64,000 bases of DNA from Pseudomonas fluorescens (GTDB lineage: Bacteria > Pseudomonadota > Gammaproteobacteria > Pseudomonadales > Pseudomonadaceae). This document shows, in pieces, positions 17,620-26,438 of this stretch. Made by a program: the position numbers and the translations under genes. Position 1 is the stretch's first letter; each line of letters opens with the position of its first letter. Location of the stretch: assembly GCF_900636825.1 (NCBI RefSeq), contig NZ_LR134318.1, positions 4,522,001 through 4,586,000 of the forward strand. Direction: 5' to 3'. The notes below the pieces were generated by a model, which ran no database searches, was not told the origin of the DNA, and worked only from the letters and a program-made list of their open reading frames with translations.

Positions 17620-18493
17620 GGGGGTTACCTAATGACTCGACAAGGGCCAGTGCGCCTTTCTGCAGCGGCTGGCTCTTGAGCCACACCGCATGCACCGGCA
17701 TGACCAGGCCGTTTTCAATGTTGCGAAAATCCAGGCGCTTGAGCCGTCCGCTGTGCAGGCGCGGCTGCACCAGCGACAGCGGAAAGTTGCCCCAGCCCAA
17801 CCCCGCCTCGACCATATCCATCGCCGTCTCAAGGTTATCGGTGCGCCAATACGACTGCGCCACCAACGGTCGCGTTTCACTGATTGGCAGGTCACGACTG
17901 GCAACGATGATCTGCCGCACCTGCACAAGATCTTCGAGAAACACATCCTGCCTCTGCAACAACGGACTGTCCGCCGCCAGCGTGGCGATCATCCGTTCGT
18001 TGCCGACGAACTGAAAGCGTTCCAGCGCGTTCATGCTCAGCCCGGCAAACGCCAGACACACGCTGACCCGGCCGCTGTGCAACATCGCCAGCACATCATC
18101 CTGCGGCGCGGTGAGCACTTCGATTTCGAGCAGTGGATGCTTTTCGGCAATCGCCTTGATCGCCGCCAGCAACGGACGGCGATCAATGTCGGCAACCACA
18201 CCGATCGACAACTTGCTTTCCAGCCCCAGCGACAATTCCACCGCATGCACTTGCAAGTGTTTGAGTTGCTCAGCGATCAGGCGCGCGTGCGGCACCAGTG
18301 ACAGCGCCATCGCCGTGGGTTGTGGTTCGCGATGGCGGCGGTCGAACAGCAGGTAACCGAGTTCAGCCTCCAGATTGCCAATGCCCATGCTTACCGCCGA
18401 CGGCACCTTGCCCAATGCGCGCGCAGCAGCGGAAAACGAACCCCGCTCGATCACGGCGAGGAATAATTCGATGCTGTCGCTGTTGAAATTCAC
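17615..18493 (-). CDS. LysR-family regulator paired with second PACE gene
   Basis: Regulator of 292 residues with N-terminal winged helix-turn-helix (SFSAAARALGKVPSAVSMGI) and LysR effector domain. It is divergent from the PACE efflux gene at 18616. It resembles the LysR protein at 7002 in layout and in several motifs. The stop codon lies inside a REP arm, so the natural C-terminus may once have been different. Its inferred role is to activate the neighbouring efflux gene. Confidence 0.9.
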   Translation of the reverse strand: MNFNSDSIELFLAVIERGSFSAAARALGKVPSAVSMGIGNLEAELGYLLFDRRHREPQPTAMALSLVPHARLIAEQLKHLQVHAVELSLGLESKLSIGVVADIDRRPLLAAIKAIAEKHPLLEIEVLTAPQDDVLAMLHSGRVSVCLAFAGLSMNALERFQFVGNERMIATLAADSPLLQRQDVFLEDLVQVRQIIVASRDLPISETRPLVAQSYWRTDNLETAMDMVEAGLGWGNFPLSLVQPRLHSGRLKRLDFRNIENGLVMPVHAVWLKSQPLQKGALALVESLGNPL

Positions 18494-18615
18494 GTTTACC
18501 CACCTGTCACCAAAACTGAAAGCTGCTGACTTTTTCTGTCAGCGCTATTGAAGCTATCTTTCGCCGCCTTCGCCAGCCCCGTTAGCCAACCAGCAGCATG
18601 AAAGAGGCAATTCCG

Positions 18616-19056
18616 ATGCAAGGTGTTAAACGCAAATTGGTCTACGTATCGCTTTACGAGGTCATCGGCATGACCTTTTCCGCCCTAGGCCTGGCCTTGC
18701 TTTCCGGTACTTCCCCCGGCAGCACCGGCCCGTTGGCAGTGATCATTACCACCATCGCGGTGACCTGGAATTTCATCTACACCTCGCTGTTCGAACGCTG
18801 GGAAAGTCGTCAGGTATCACGCACCCGCACTGTCAAACGACGGGTTGCCCACGCCGTCGGATTTCAGCTGACGTTGATCGTATTCCTGATCCCGTTGATC
18901 GCATGGTGGATGAACATCAGCCTGGTGCAGGCGTTCCTGCTCGATCTGGCGTTGATCATTTTCATCCCGTGCTACACGTTTGCGTTCAACTGGCTGTTCG
19001 ACCGGGTGTTCGGCCTACCCGCCTCAGCAATGCCCGATTCGCCCGTTGCGGCATAA
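18616..19056 (+). CDS. PACE-family multidrug efflux protein, second copy
   Basis: Four-segment inner-membrane protein of 146 residues, starting MQGVKRKLVYVSLYEV. The ATG at 18616 is chosen because AGAGGC lies 8 bases upstream; an ATG at 18598 would add six residues. The two bacterial-transmembrane-pair halves are visible as WNFIYTSLFERWE and RRVAHAVGFQLTL...WLFDRVF. It differs considerably from the PACE protein at 6476, so the two may export different compounds. It is divergent from its LysR partner. Confidence 0.88.
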   Translation: MQGVKRKLVYVSLYEVIGMTFSALGLALLSGTSPGSTGPLAVIITTIAVTWNFIYTSLFERWESRQVSRTRTVKRRVAHAVGFQLTLIVFLIPLIAWWMNISLVQAFLLDLALIIFIPCYTFAFNWLFDRVFGLPASAMPDSPVAA

Positions 19057-19169
19057 ATAGCTAATTCGTAAACAGATATTGCAAGAAATCGGCGGTTTAG
19101 CTGCCTGAACCGCCGATATTCACAATCCAGGAAGTCCGATAGCAGGCTAAGCTTTTCCATCAATAAAAA

Positions 19170-20600
19170 ATGGATCAGCCCATGACTGCAAACGCCTTCG
19201 CCGATGCACAAAGCCACACCATTGACCCGATCCGCGCTGCCCAGGTTTCGGCGCGCATCGATCGCCTGCCTGCGGTCGCGACGATCTGGCGTCTGGTGGC
19301 GCTGTTGTCCATTGGTGGTTTCTTCGAGCTCTACGACCTGTTCCAAACCGCTTATATAAGCCCCGGCCTGATCCGCGACGGGATCTTTGCCACGGGCAAT
19401 CAGGGCGTGTTCGGCTTCTCCGATCAGGCAGCGTTCGCATCTGCGACGTTCCTCGGATTATTCCTGGGAGCCAGCCTGCTCAGCCCATTGGCCGACCGAT
19501 TCGGGCGCCGGGCCATCTTCACCTTCGCGCTGGTCTGGTACACCCTGGCGACGGTATTGATGGCGACCCAGAGTTCGCCGCTGGGCATCATCTGCATGCG
19601 CTTTCTGGTTGGTATTGGCCTGGGCATCGAGTTGGTGACCATCGACGCCTATCTTTCCGAACTGGTGCCTAAACACATGCGCAGTTCGGCGTTTGCCTTT
19701 GCGTTTTTTGTGCAGTTTCTCTCGGTGCCGGCAGTGGCGTTGATGTCCTGGTGGCTGGTGCCTCAGGCGCCGTTCGGCATCAGCGGCTGGCGTTGGGTGG
19801 TAGGCGCCAGTGCGGTGTTCGCGCTGTTCATCTGGTGGCTGCGCAAGCGCCTGCCGGAATCGCCGCGCTGGCTCGCGCAGCAAGGTCGTTTTGATGAGGC
19901 CCACAGGATTCTCGACAATCTGGAAGCGCGCTGCGAGAAAGACCATGGCAAGCCACTGGACACTCCAGAAGCCGTGCCGGTGGATGTTGAAGGCAAAGGT
20001 CGATTCGCCGACATCTGGCAGCCACCCTACCGCCGCCGCGCATTGATGTTGATCGTCTTCCACATCTTTCAGGCGATCGGATTCTTCGGCTTCGGCAACT
20101 GGTTGCCAGCGTTGCTGTCCGGTCAGGGTGTCAGCGTCACCCACAGTTTGATGTATGCCTTCATCATCACCCTCGCCTATCCGCTGGGGCCGCTGTTGTT
20201 CGTGAAATTCGCCAACCGCTTCGAGAACAAATGGCAGATCGTCGGTTCGGCCCTCGGCGCGATGACCTTCGGCACCTTGTTCGCCTTGCAGACCACAGCC
20301 TTCGGGCTGATTTTCTGCGGGGTGATGATCACGTTCTGCAACGCCTGGCTGAGCTTCAGTTATCACTCTTACCAGAGCGAATTGTTCCCGACCAACATCC
20401 GCGCACGCGCGGTCGGTTTCTGCTATTCGTTCAGTCGCTTGTCTACGGTGTTCAGCAGTTTGCTGATCGGCCTGTTTCTGGAAAACTTCGGCACGCCGGG
20501 GGTGGTGGCGTTCATCGCCAGCAGCATGTTCATCGTGATGCTGACCATCGGTTACTTCGGCCCGCGCACGCGCAATCTGGCACTGGAAAACATCGCCTGA
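19170..20600 (+). CDS. MFS transporter (sugar-porter/metabolite:H+ symporter type)
   Basis: Secondary transporter of 476 residues with about 12 membrane segments. The loop 2-3 signature LADRFGRRAIF and its second-half equivalent, the FLVGIGLGIELVTIDAYLSE helix, and PESPRWLAQQGR in the central loop point to the sugar-porter-like MFS group, which also holds aromatic-acid and dicarboxylate transporters. Start at 19170; an ATG at 19182 is equally possible as both lack a strong ribosome site. The substrate is unknown. It is a single gene ended by a short REP hairpin. Confidence 0.88.
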   Translation: MDQPMTANAFADAQSHTIDPIRAAQVSARIDRLPAVATIWRLVALLSIGGFFELYDLFQTAYISPGLIRDGIFATGNQGVFGFSDQAAFASATFLGLFLGASLLSPLADRFGRRAIFTFALVWYTLATVLMATQSSPLGIICMRFLVGIGLGIELVTIDAYLSELVPKHMRSSAFAFAFFVQFLSVPAVALMSWWLVPQAPFGISGWRWVVGASAVFALFIWWLRKRLPESPRWLAQQGRFDEAHRILDNLEARCEKDHGKPLDTPEAVPVDVEGKGRFADIWQPPYRRRALMLIVFHIFQAIGFFGFGNWLPALLSGQGVSVTHSLMYAFIITLAYPLGPLLFVKFANRFENKWQIVGSALGAMTFGTLFALQTTAFGLIFCGVMITFCNAWLSFSYHSYQSELFPTNIRARAVGFCYSFSRLSTVFSSLLIGLFLENFGTPGVVAFIASSMFIVMLTIGYFGPRTRNLALENIA

Positions 20601-20601
20601 T

Positions 20602-20634
20602 CCTGTAGGAGCTGCGGCACGCTGCTCCTACAGG
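20602..20634. repeat. short REP hairpin
   Basis: CCTGTAGGAGC (20602-20612) pairs with GCTCCTACAGG (20624-20634). Only the outer part of the REP unit is kept. Confidence 0.8.
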
Positions 20635-20647
20635 GGGCGGTGTGGCG

Positions 20648-21967
20648 TCAGTTCAATTGCAGAGTTTCGTTGAACTGACTGATCGCATCCACCACATGCC
20701 GCGATCCTTGCTGAATCTCCTGAATCACTGCCCCCGCCTCATTTGCCAGTTCCACTCCAAGCCCGGTCCGACTCAGGCTCGACTGCATGCTCGACACCGC
20801 ACTCAGCGACAGATCATGGTTTTTGCGCACCACGTCGACGATCTCCAGTGTCGCCTGACTGGTGCGTGCCGCGAGGCTGCGCACCTCATCGGCGACCACG
20901 GCAAACCCGCGCCCATGCTCCCCGGCCCGCGCAGCTTCGATAGCCGCGTTGAGTGCCAACAGGTTGGTCTGATCGGCAATGCCACGAATGGTCTGGACGA
21001 TGGTGCCGATGATGTCCGACTGTTTGCTGACCGCGTCAATACTCACCGCTGCCTCATTGAGGTCGCGGGATATGTCCTGAATGATCTGCACGGTTTGCTG
21101 CACGACCTGTGAGCCTTTTTGCGCGCAGGCGTCGTTTTGTACCGAAGTGCTGTGGGCCGATTCGGCAGCGTTCTGCAAGGTGGTCATTTGATGGGTGATG
21201 TCACTGGCGAACTTCACCACTTTGTACAAGCGGCCCTTGGCATCGAACAAAGGGTTATACGAGGCCTCGAGGTAAACCATCTGCCCGGACTTGTTTTTGC
21301 GTTCGAAACGGTGAGAGTGATATTCGCCGCGATTGAGCGAGGCCCAGAACGCCTTGTATTGCGTCGATTCGGATTCGGCGCGATGGCAGAACAGGCTGTG
21401 ATGTTGGCCGACTATTTCATTGAGCGAGTACTGCATGGTTTGCAGGAAGTTGTCGTTGGCGGCAATCACATTGCCTTGCGGGGTGAACTCGATCACTGCC
21501 ATCGAGCGACTGATGGCGGCGAGCATGCTCTCTTCTTCGTGTTCTTTATTCACGCGAGCGGTGATGTCCGCCGCCACTTTTATTATGCTTCTGACTTGTT
21601 TGTCCGGACCGTACACCGGCATGTAACTGGCTTGCAGCCAGATCTCTTTGCCGCTCTTGTTCAGGCGCAGAAAAGTGCCGCTGGTCGGTTCTCCACGCGC
21701 GAGATCGCGCCACAACCTGGCGTAGTCTTCACTGCGGTAGAAGGATTCTTCGCAAAACATCCGATGATGTTTGCCGCGCACTTCTTCGGCGCTGTAACCC
21801 ATCGTCTTGCAGAAGTTTTCATTGGCATCCAGAACGATGCCTTCGGGCGAGAATTCTATCATCGCCATCGAACGACTGATCGCATCCAGCTTGGCATTGG
21901 CCTCGGTCAAGGCATAGCTGAAGCGCTCGATCTGCTGCAGGTCAGCCTTGTGATGTAGGTTGAACAT
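20648..21967 (-). CDS. bdlA: BdlA-like soluble chemoreceptor with two PAS domains
   Basis: Cytoplasmic protein of 439 residues without membrane segments. It has two tandem PAS domains (about 25-125, with FSPEGIVLDANENFCKTMGY, and about 145-250, with FTPQGNVIAANDNFLQTMQY), then a shortened chemoreceptor signalling domain with ADQTNLLALNAAIEAARAGE. This matches P. aeruginosa BdlA (about 417 residues), which controls biofilm dispersion. The two PAS copies are clearly related (ISRSMA-IEF-P-G in both). It may bind haem or another redox cofactor through PAS; this is inference. It is not next to che genes. Confidence 0.85.
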   Translation of the reverse strand: MFNLHHKADLQQIERFSYALTEANAKLDAISRSMAMIEFSPEGIVLDANENFCKTMGYSAEEVRGKHHRMFCEESFYRSEDYARLWRDLARGEPTSGTFLRLNKSGKEIWLQASYMPVYGPDKQVRSIIKVAADITARVNKEHEEESMLAAISRSMAVIEFTPQGNVIAANDNFLQTMQYSLNEIVGQHHSLFCHRAESESTQYKAFWASLNRGEYHSHRFERKNKSGQMVYLEASYNPLFDAKGRLYKVVKFASDITHQMTTLQNAAESAHSTSVQNDACAQKGSQVVQQTVQIIQDISRDLNEAAVSIDAVSKQSDIIGTIVQTIRGIADQTNLLALNAAIEAARAGEHGRGFAVVADEVRSLAARTSQATLEIVDVVRKNHDLSLSAVSSMQSSLSRTGLGVELANEAGAVIQEIQQGSRHVVDAISQFNETLQLN

Positions 21968-22679
21968 GGTTGTATCACCTTCCGCGCGGTGTTTTGGTTT
22001 GATGAACGATCAGGTCTTTCAAGATCCACCAATGAATGTCACAGAACAGGCACACGCCTTCCTCCAAGCAGAGGAAGTTGTCAGGTGATAAATGATGATC
22101 AATCGGAGCTTCCATGTAGAGACGCTCTAATCAAGACATCCTTCTCTTGATAGCCCGCACGCGGGCCAGTCCTAACGCGCTGAAGAACTTCCATGTAGTT
22201 GATGCTCCTTGTCGGTTCAGTGTCGGTGCCTTCGATTGCGCACTCTGGCAGCATGAATCACGCACTAACCGTTCACGGTCGAGATAGTTAGTACAGGAAA
22301 GCATAGACATATCGAAGCCCAGCGCAAGGCCACTAGTCAGCCAGTATCTGGCACTTTTCGCACAAGAATCGGTTCAGCATGATCCGAAACGGCCCGTGTA
22401 GGAGCTGCCGAAGGCTGCGATCTTTTGATCTCATTTTTTCAAGATCAAAAGATCGCAGCTTTCGGCGCTGACTCTGGTGGTCACCACCGCCGGCATCCGG
22501 CTGTCCAAACCTGCAGTTGCATATGCGAAAACGCTTCGGCCATCCAGCGGCTCGGAAAACGTCGCCATTCGTCGGAACTGTAATTTCTGACAGTGGCCAA
22601 GACGCTGGACTCAAGCGCCTGATGGCTCATGCGCCAGCACCTGCGGGCGTAGCAGCCATGCCTCACAAGGAGCCAGGAC
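21968..22679. other. 712-base intergenic stretch
   Basis: No convincing gene was found. It holds a partial REP pair at 22397-22467 and two copies of CTTCCATGTAG at about 22113 and 22190. The remainder shows nothing I can assign. The segment just before the next gene has an AAGGAGCCAGGAC ribosome site. Confidence 0.6.
22397..22467. repeat. truncated REP pair (type A)
   Basis: The left arm is complete, but the right arm stops matching after CGCAGCTTTCGGC, lacking the AGCTCCTACA end. The break lies about 210 bases before the large modular gene. Confidence 0.8.
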
Positions 22680-25610
22680 ATGACCCTCTACATAGCGGCG
22701 AAGAAGGCCGGAACTTCACTCAGTACGTTCAACACATTCAGCAGCCTGGACGCATCTGCGGCTGCGGCGCTTGATCCGCCGCGGTTTGCGGGCGCCATCG
22801 AGACGGTGGTCGACGCAGATTTTGCGCTGGGCATTGACCAGGTCAAGGAGGGAGCTCTTTGTGTCATTGATCCTTGGCTCAATATGGAAGTCAACGACTC
22901 TGTCGAGCTGTTCCTGACGAATCCGAACCGCGCCGATGCTTATACATTCATTGATGCTGCGAGCGAGAACAAGCCGGTTCATCTAACCATCCCTTTTTCG
23001 GACTTTTCCTCGAAAACGTACCAAAACGTTCACTATCGGATACGTCGGCATAGCGGCAACATACAAACATCCCCGCCGCAAACGGCGCTGGTGCTGCTGA
23101 CTCGTCCCGGAGGGCTCGACAAGAATCTGAACCCGATCAGTCATTCGGAACTGCATCAGGTATTGGAGCCGGACGTGGCTGAACTCGGGATTGATGCCGA
23201 ACGCGCCAAGGCCGGCACCTGGGTCACGATCAAGCCATACACCTATCTACGGGTGCGCGACAGAATCGAACTCAGATGGGGCACCGAATCCATCCGCCAC
23301 GTGGTCACCCGGGAGCAGGCAGAATCGCCCGCCAGCAATCCGATCAAAATTTTCGTCAGCCGCACGGTCATCGAAACCGCCGGCAGTTCGACCCAGCTAC
23401 CGGTCATGTTCCAGCCCATTGACGAGGCCAACAACCGGCCCGATCCAAACGGCCCCTGGTCGACGCCATCCTATGTGGATGTCGATCTGGACGACTCGAA
23501 ACTGGTCGAGCCGTACGTTGAACAGGCCGATTACAGCACCGGTGAAATCGACCTCAAGGGTTTGAATGGTCAGGACGTCAAGGTCGAGGTGCAGACCAAT
23601 CGCCAGCACTACACACCGACCAGCATCATTCATTTGACCTGGGCTGGCGAAACCGTGGAAGGCACACTGATCACACAGACTTTCGATATTCCAGTCAAAG
23701 CCCCCGGCCGGACCTACGAGGCGTTCGTCGCCTATGAAAACGTCAAAGCGATCCCATACGGCAAGGCCGTGGTCTCTTACGAGGTGCAGACCGAAAACAG
23801 CCGTCTGTACTCAAAAAAAACCATCGTGCGTATCGCTGGCAAGCTTAACGCGCTGGTCGCACCATCCATCGACAAATCCAATGGCAGTTATTTGCCGCTG
23901 AATCTGAACAGCGCCACGGTGACCATCCCCAGTTACCCAGGACGCACAGCCAATGATCTTGTGATTTTGTTTATCAAGGCTGTTCGCCCCGGTGGCGGAA
24001 CCGAACTGTATGAGGATGCGCGCCTGGTGGGCGCCCTGCCTAGTGGCACGCCAATCACCCGGCTTGTCCAAGGTGCAGATCTCGATCGTTTCGCCGGACT
24101 GCAGGTCACCGTCACGTATGAAGTGCACACCAATGTTGTACAAATCTCGGACCCACTGCAGCAAACCGTGGGCGAACCGAGAAAGAACCTGCCACCTCCC
24201 ATCCTTGAAGGCACCACCGACGATAACGTGTTCGACCCGGCGCCGGATCGCGAGGTGATCTATCAAATCCCGCTGATTCTCACCAACACCAAGGATCAGG
24301 GCAATTGGTACTTCCTGGGCGTCAGCCGTGAAGGCAGCACGCAAGGCACATTCGAACTGACGCCGGGTTCAGCGGCGCGGGCCATTCGCATCCCGTTGTC
24401 CCGCCACTTCGTGGACCTGAATCTGGACCGCACCGTGAAGCTGTTTTACAACCTGACGCGTAACGGTGTGGAAATGTACTCCGACTACCTGGAAGTGCGC
24501 ATCGGCAGCCCTTTGCCCAACCTGTTGGAACCGAGTGTGGTCGAGGCACCCGATGGCAAACTCGATCCGAATCGTTATCGGGACGGGTTTACCGTACGGG
24601 TCACTACCGCTGCGTTCAGACCTGAGGATGCCATCGAACTGACCATTGTCGGCCGGCCAGGCGATGGTTCGACGACTCCGGAACGCAAGGTCGTCAACGG
24701 TCAGGAGTTCGTGGATTTCAGCATTCCGGCGGGTATTACCGGGGCCAATCTGAACCAGGTGGTGAAGGTCAGTTACAAGGTCATTCGACTGGGTCAGCAA
24801 ACACCATCAAAAGCGCTGAATCTGAGCATTGACGATTTGCTGCAACAAAGCATGCCGATGCCGTTTATCGAAGGGTTTACCGGTACAGAGTTGCAGATCG
24901 GCTCACTCAAGGACGACAGCAAGGTGCGCTGCGAGCAATGGCCGTTCCAGCGCTTGAGGTTGCCGATCTGGTTGAGCTATGTGGAAACCCGTGCCGATGG
25001 GACTTCGCGTACCAGGGATCAGTTTGTGGGAGCTGCGCATTATCAGGGCGTAGGGCTGACGTACACGACTGAGGTGCAATGGTTGCGCGAATGCAAGGCG
25101 GATTCGAAAGTGGCGATTGTGTTGAAGGTGGGGTTGTTTGGGGGAGCTACGGTGGGGGATGCGGTGGAGTGTCAGGATAGGGTTTATTCGGTGAAAGCCG
25201 GGCTGGATGACCTGACAACCTTCACAGATTATGATTGGAACGGGTGGACGATGCCCTCTTATTATCAAGCACAGATATCGCGGTTGGCTGGAGAGTACTT
25301 TGTTGAATCACTCGTAGCCTTCAACGGCCTCCACGCGGTCTTTATGGATAAAGCATTTGAGGTTGATATCGGTGAGCAGTATGCGTTCAGTTTCGACTAT
25401 CAGTGTCCACTTAGCGCACTTCTTTACATCGGGCAAAACGAAACCGGTGTATTCCAAGCATATATTCCAGGAAGTGGCACCTGGCAGACCAAAACTGTGA
25501 GTTTCTACGCAGGGAGAACGCCGACAGCATCGCCAATGACTCTGAATTTTTCCTTGGGTGGTAATGGCCACGTTGTGAGAATGGACAACCTTCGCTTAAG
25601 AAAAATTTAA
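22680..25610 (+). CDS. large modular protein of unknown function
   Basis: 976 residues, with a good ribosome site (AAGGAGCCAGGAC) and a strong terminator downstream. I do not recognise a named family. It consists of six or seven modules of about 110-120 residues, beta-rich in character, each opening with a proline-containing phrase (PPRFAG, LEPDVAE, EPYVEQA, VAPSIDK, PPPILEG, LEPSVVE, MPMPFIEG) and ending in a strand with VSYKV or VTYEV. They look like diverged Ig-like repeats. The last 120 residues differ: a compact, jelly-roll-like domain coded in noticeably AT-richer DNA. No signal peptide or membrane segment is visible. Confidence 0.75.
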   Translation: MTLYIAAKKAGTSLSTFNTFSSLDASAAAALDPPRFAGAIETVVDADFALGIDQVKEGALCVIDPWLNMEVNDSVELFLTNPNRADAYTFIDAASENKPVHLTIPFSDFSSKTYQNVHYRIRRHSGNIQTSPPQTALVLLTRPGGLDKNLNPISHSELHQVLEPDVAELGIDAERAKAGTWVTIKPYTYLRVRDRIELRWGTESIRHVVTREQAESPASNPIKIFVSRTVIETAGSSTQLPVMFQPIDEANNRPDPNGPWSTPSYVDVDLDDSKLVEPYVEQADYSTGEIDLKGLNGQDVKVEVQTNRQHYTPTSIIHLTWAGETVEGTLITQTFDIPVKAPGRTYEAFVAYENVKAIPYGKAVVSYEVQTENSRLYSKKTIVRIAGKLNALVAPSIDKSNGSYLPLNLNSATVTIPSYPGRTANDLVILFIKAVRPGGGTELYEDARLVGALPSGTPITRLVQGADLDRFAGLQVTVTYEVHTNVVQISDPLQQTVGEPRKNLPPPILEGTTDDNVFDPAPDREVIYQIPLILTNTKDQGNWYFLGVSREGSTQGTFELTPGSAARAIRIPLSRHFVDLNLDRTVKLFYNLTRNGVEMYSDYLEVRIGSPLPNLLEPSVVEAPDGKLDPNRYRDGFTVRVTTAAFRPEDAIELTIVGRPGDGSTTPERKVVNGQEFVDFSIPAGITGANLNQVVKVSYKVIRLGQQTPSKALNLSIDDLLQQSMPMPFIEGFTGTELQIGSLKDDSKVRCEQWPFQRLRLPIWLSYVETRADGTSRTRDQFVGAAHYQGVGLTYTTEVQWLRECKADSKVAIVLKVGLFGGATVGDAVECQDRVYSVKAGLDDLTTFTDYDWNGWTMPSYYQAQISRLAGEYFVESLVAFNGLHAVFMDKAFEVDIGEQYAFSFDYQCPLSALLYIGQNETGVFQAYIPGSGTWQTKTVSFYAGRTPTASPMTLNFSLGGNGHVVRMDNLRLRKI

Positions 25611-25641
25611 AAAAAAGCTATCCGCTTCCGGTTGCATCTAA

Positions 25642-25675
25642 ACAGCCATTACGATCACTCGTAATGGCTGTTTTT
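25642..25675 (+). terminator. Rho-independent terminator of the modular gene
   Basis: Perfect 12-base stem ACAGCCATTACG (25642-25653) with 25660-25671 followed by T5. Confidence 0.93.
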
Positions 25676-25677
25676 GT

Positions 25678-25788
25678 TCAATGCCCAAAAACATCCACCT
25701 TCTTCGCCTTCTTCTCCGCCCGCTTTTCAATCGCAGTCTTCGCCGGTTTCTTCTTCGCGGCTTTCTTTGAATCCATACCTTTGGACAT
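25678..25788 (-). CDS. 36-residue lysine/alanine-rich protein
   Basis: Small ORF encoding a very basic peptide that begins MSKGMDSKKAAKKKPAK and ends VDVFGH. A GGAGTACGCATC ribosome site lies directly upstream. The composition (about a third lysine, AAKKK and AEKKAKK runs) resembles the tails of histone-like proteins such as AlgP, but the peptide is free-standing. It is convergent with the modular gene, sharing its terminator region, and divergent from a GNAT gene. Function unknown; it is probably real given the ribosome site and composition. Confidence 0.6.
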   Translation of the reverse strand: MSKGMDSKKAAKKKPAKTAIEKRAEKKAKKVDVFGH

Positions 25789-25889
25789 GATGCGTACTCC
25801 ACTCACAGGGATGTGAGGTCAGGTATACACCTATCCAGAGCCGCGCGTTCTTTTATAATCGCGGCTTTGCCCGCCGACAGTCCGAACCT

Positions 25890-26309
25890 ATGCCCGACAC
25901 CCAATACAGCCTGCTCGACGAGTCTTTATGGCCGTTGATGAACAAGTTCTACCGCAGCCACCAATCGCCGATGAAAGCCGTGCGCGAGGCGCAGTTGTGG
26001 GTGGCGCGACGCGGCGAAATCGTGGCGGCGCTGTGTCTGCGGCCGGTGGCGGGCGGGCATTGGTTGACGGGGTTGTTTGTCGATCCGGGCTGTCGTGAAC
26101 AGGGAATTGCAGCGCAGTTGATTTCTAAAGCGGTGCAGCACGTGATTGAGCCGGTGTGGCTGTTCTGTCATCCGGATTTGCGCGGATTTTATGAGCGGCG
26201 CGGGTTCAGCTTCGACCCTGCCCTGCCTCAGGCGATGGCGGAGCGGTTGAGCCGGTATGCGCGGAGCAAGCCGATGATTGCGATGGGGCTGAGCCCTTCA
26301 CAATCCTGA
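25890..26309 (+). CDS. GNAT-family N-acetyltransferase
   Basis: Acetyltransferase of 139 residues. The acetyl-CoA loop is LFVDPGCREQGIAAQLISKA, followed by FYERRGFSFDPA. The protein is on the short side for the family but both core motifs are present. The N-terminus MPDTQYSLLDESLWPLMNKFYRSH resembles uncharacterised Pseudomonas GNATs. The substrate is unknown. It is a single gene followed by a REPIN-like palindrome. Confidence 0.88.
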   Translation: MPDTQYSLLDESLWPLMNKFYRSHQSPMKAVREAQLWVARRGEIVAALCLRPVAGGHWLTGLFVDPGCREQGIAAQLISKAVQHVIEPVWLFCHPDLRGFYERRGFSFDPALPQAMAERLSRYARSKPMIAMGLSPSQS

Positions 26310-26328
26310 TGCGCAATGCAAAACCAAT

Positions 26329-26415
26329 GTGGGAGCCAGCCTGCTGGCGATGGCGGAGTGTCAGTCAGCACAGTTGTCACTGACAGACCGCTATCGCCAG
26401 CAGGGCTGGCTCCCT
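26329..26415. repeat. REPIN-like palindrome (type E)
   Basis: Inverted units GTGGGAGCCAGCCTGCTGGC and GCCAGCAGGGCTGGCTCC flank a smaller internal inverted repeat (GTCAGTCAG ... CTGACAGAC). It lies between convergent GNAT and def genes. Confidence 0.85.
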
Positions 26416-26438
26416 CAAGGGATATCGCCGGTCTTGAG

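Noticed and set aside
21990..22085. Short frame starting MNVTEQAHAFLQ upstream of the BdlA-like gene
   Set aside because: 18 codons, no ribosome site and no recognisable pattern.
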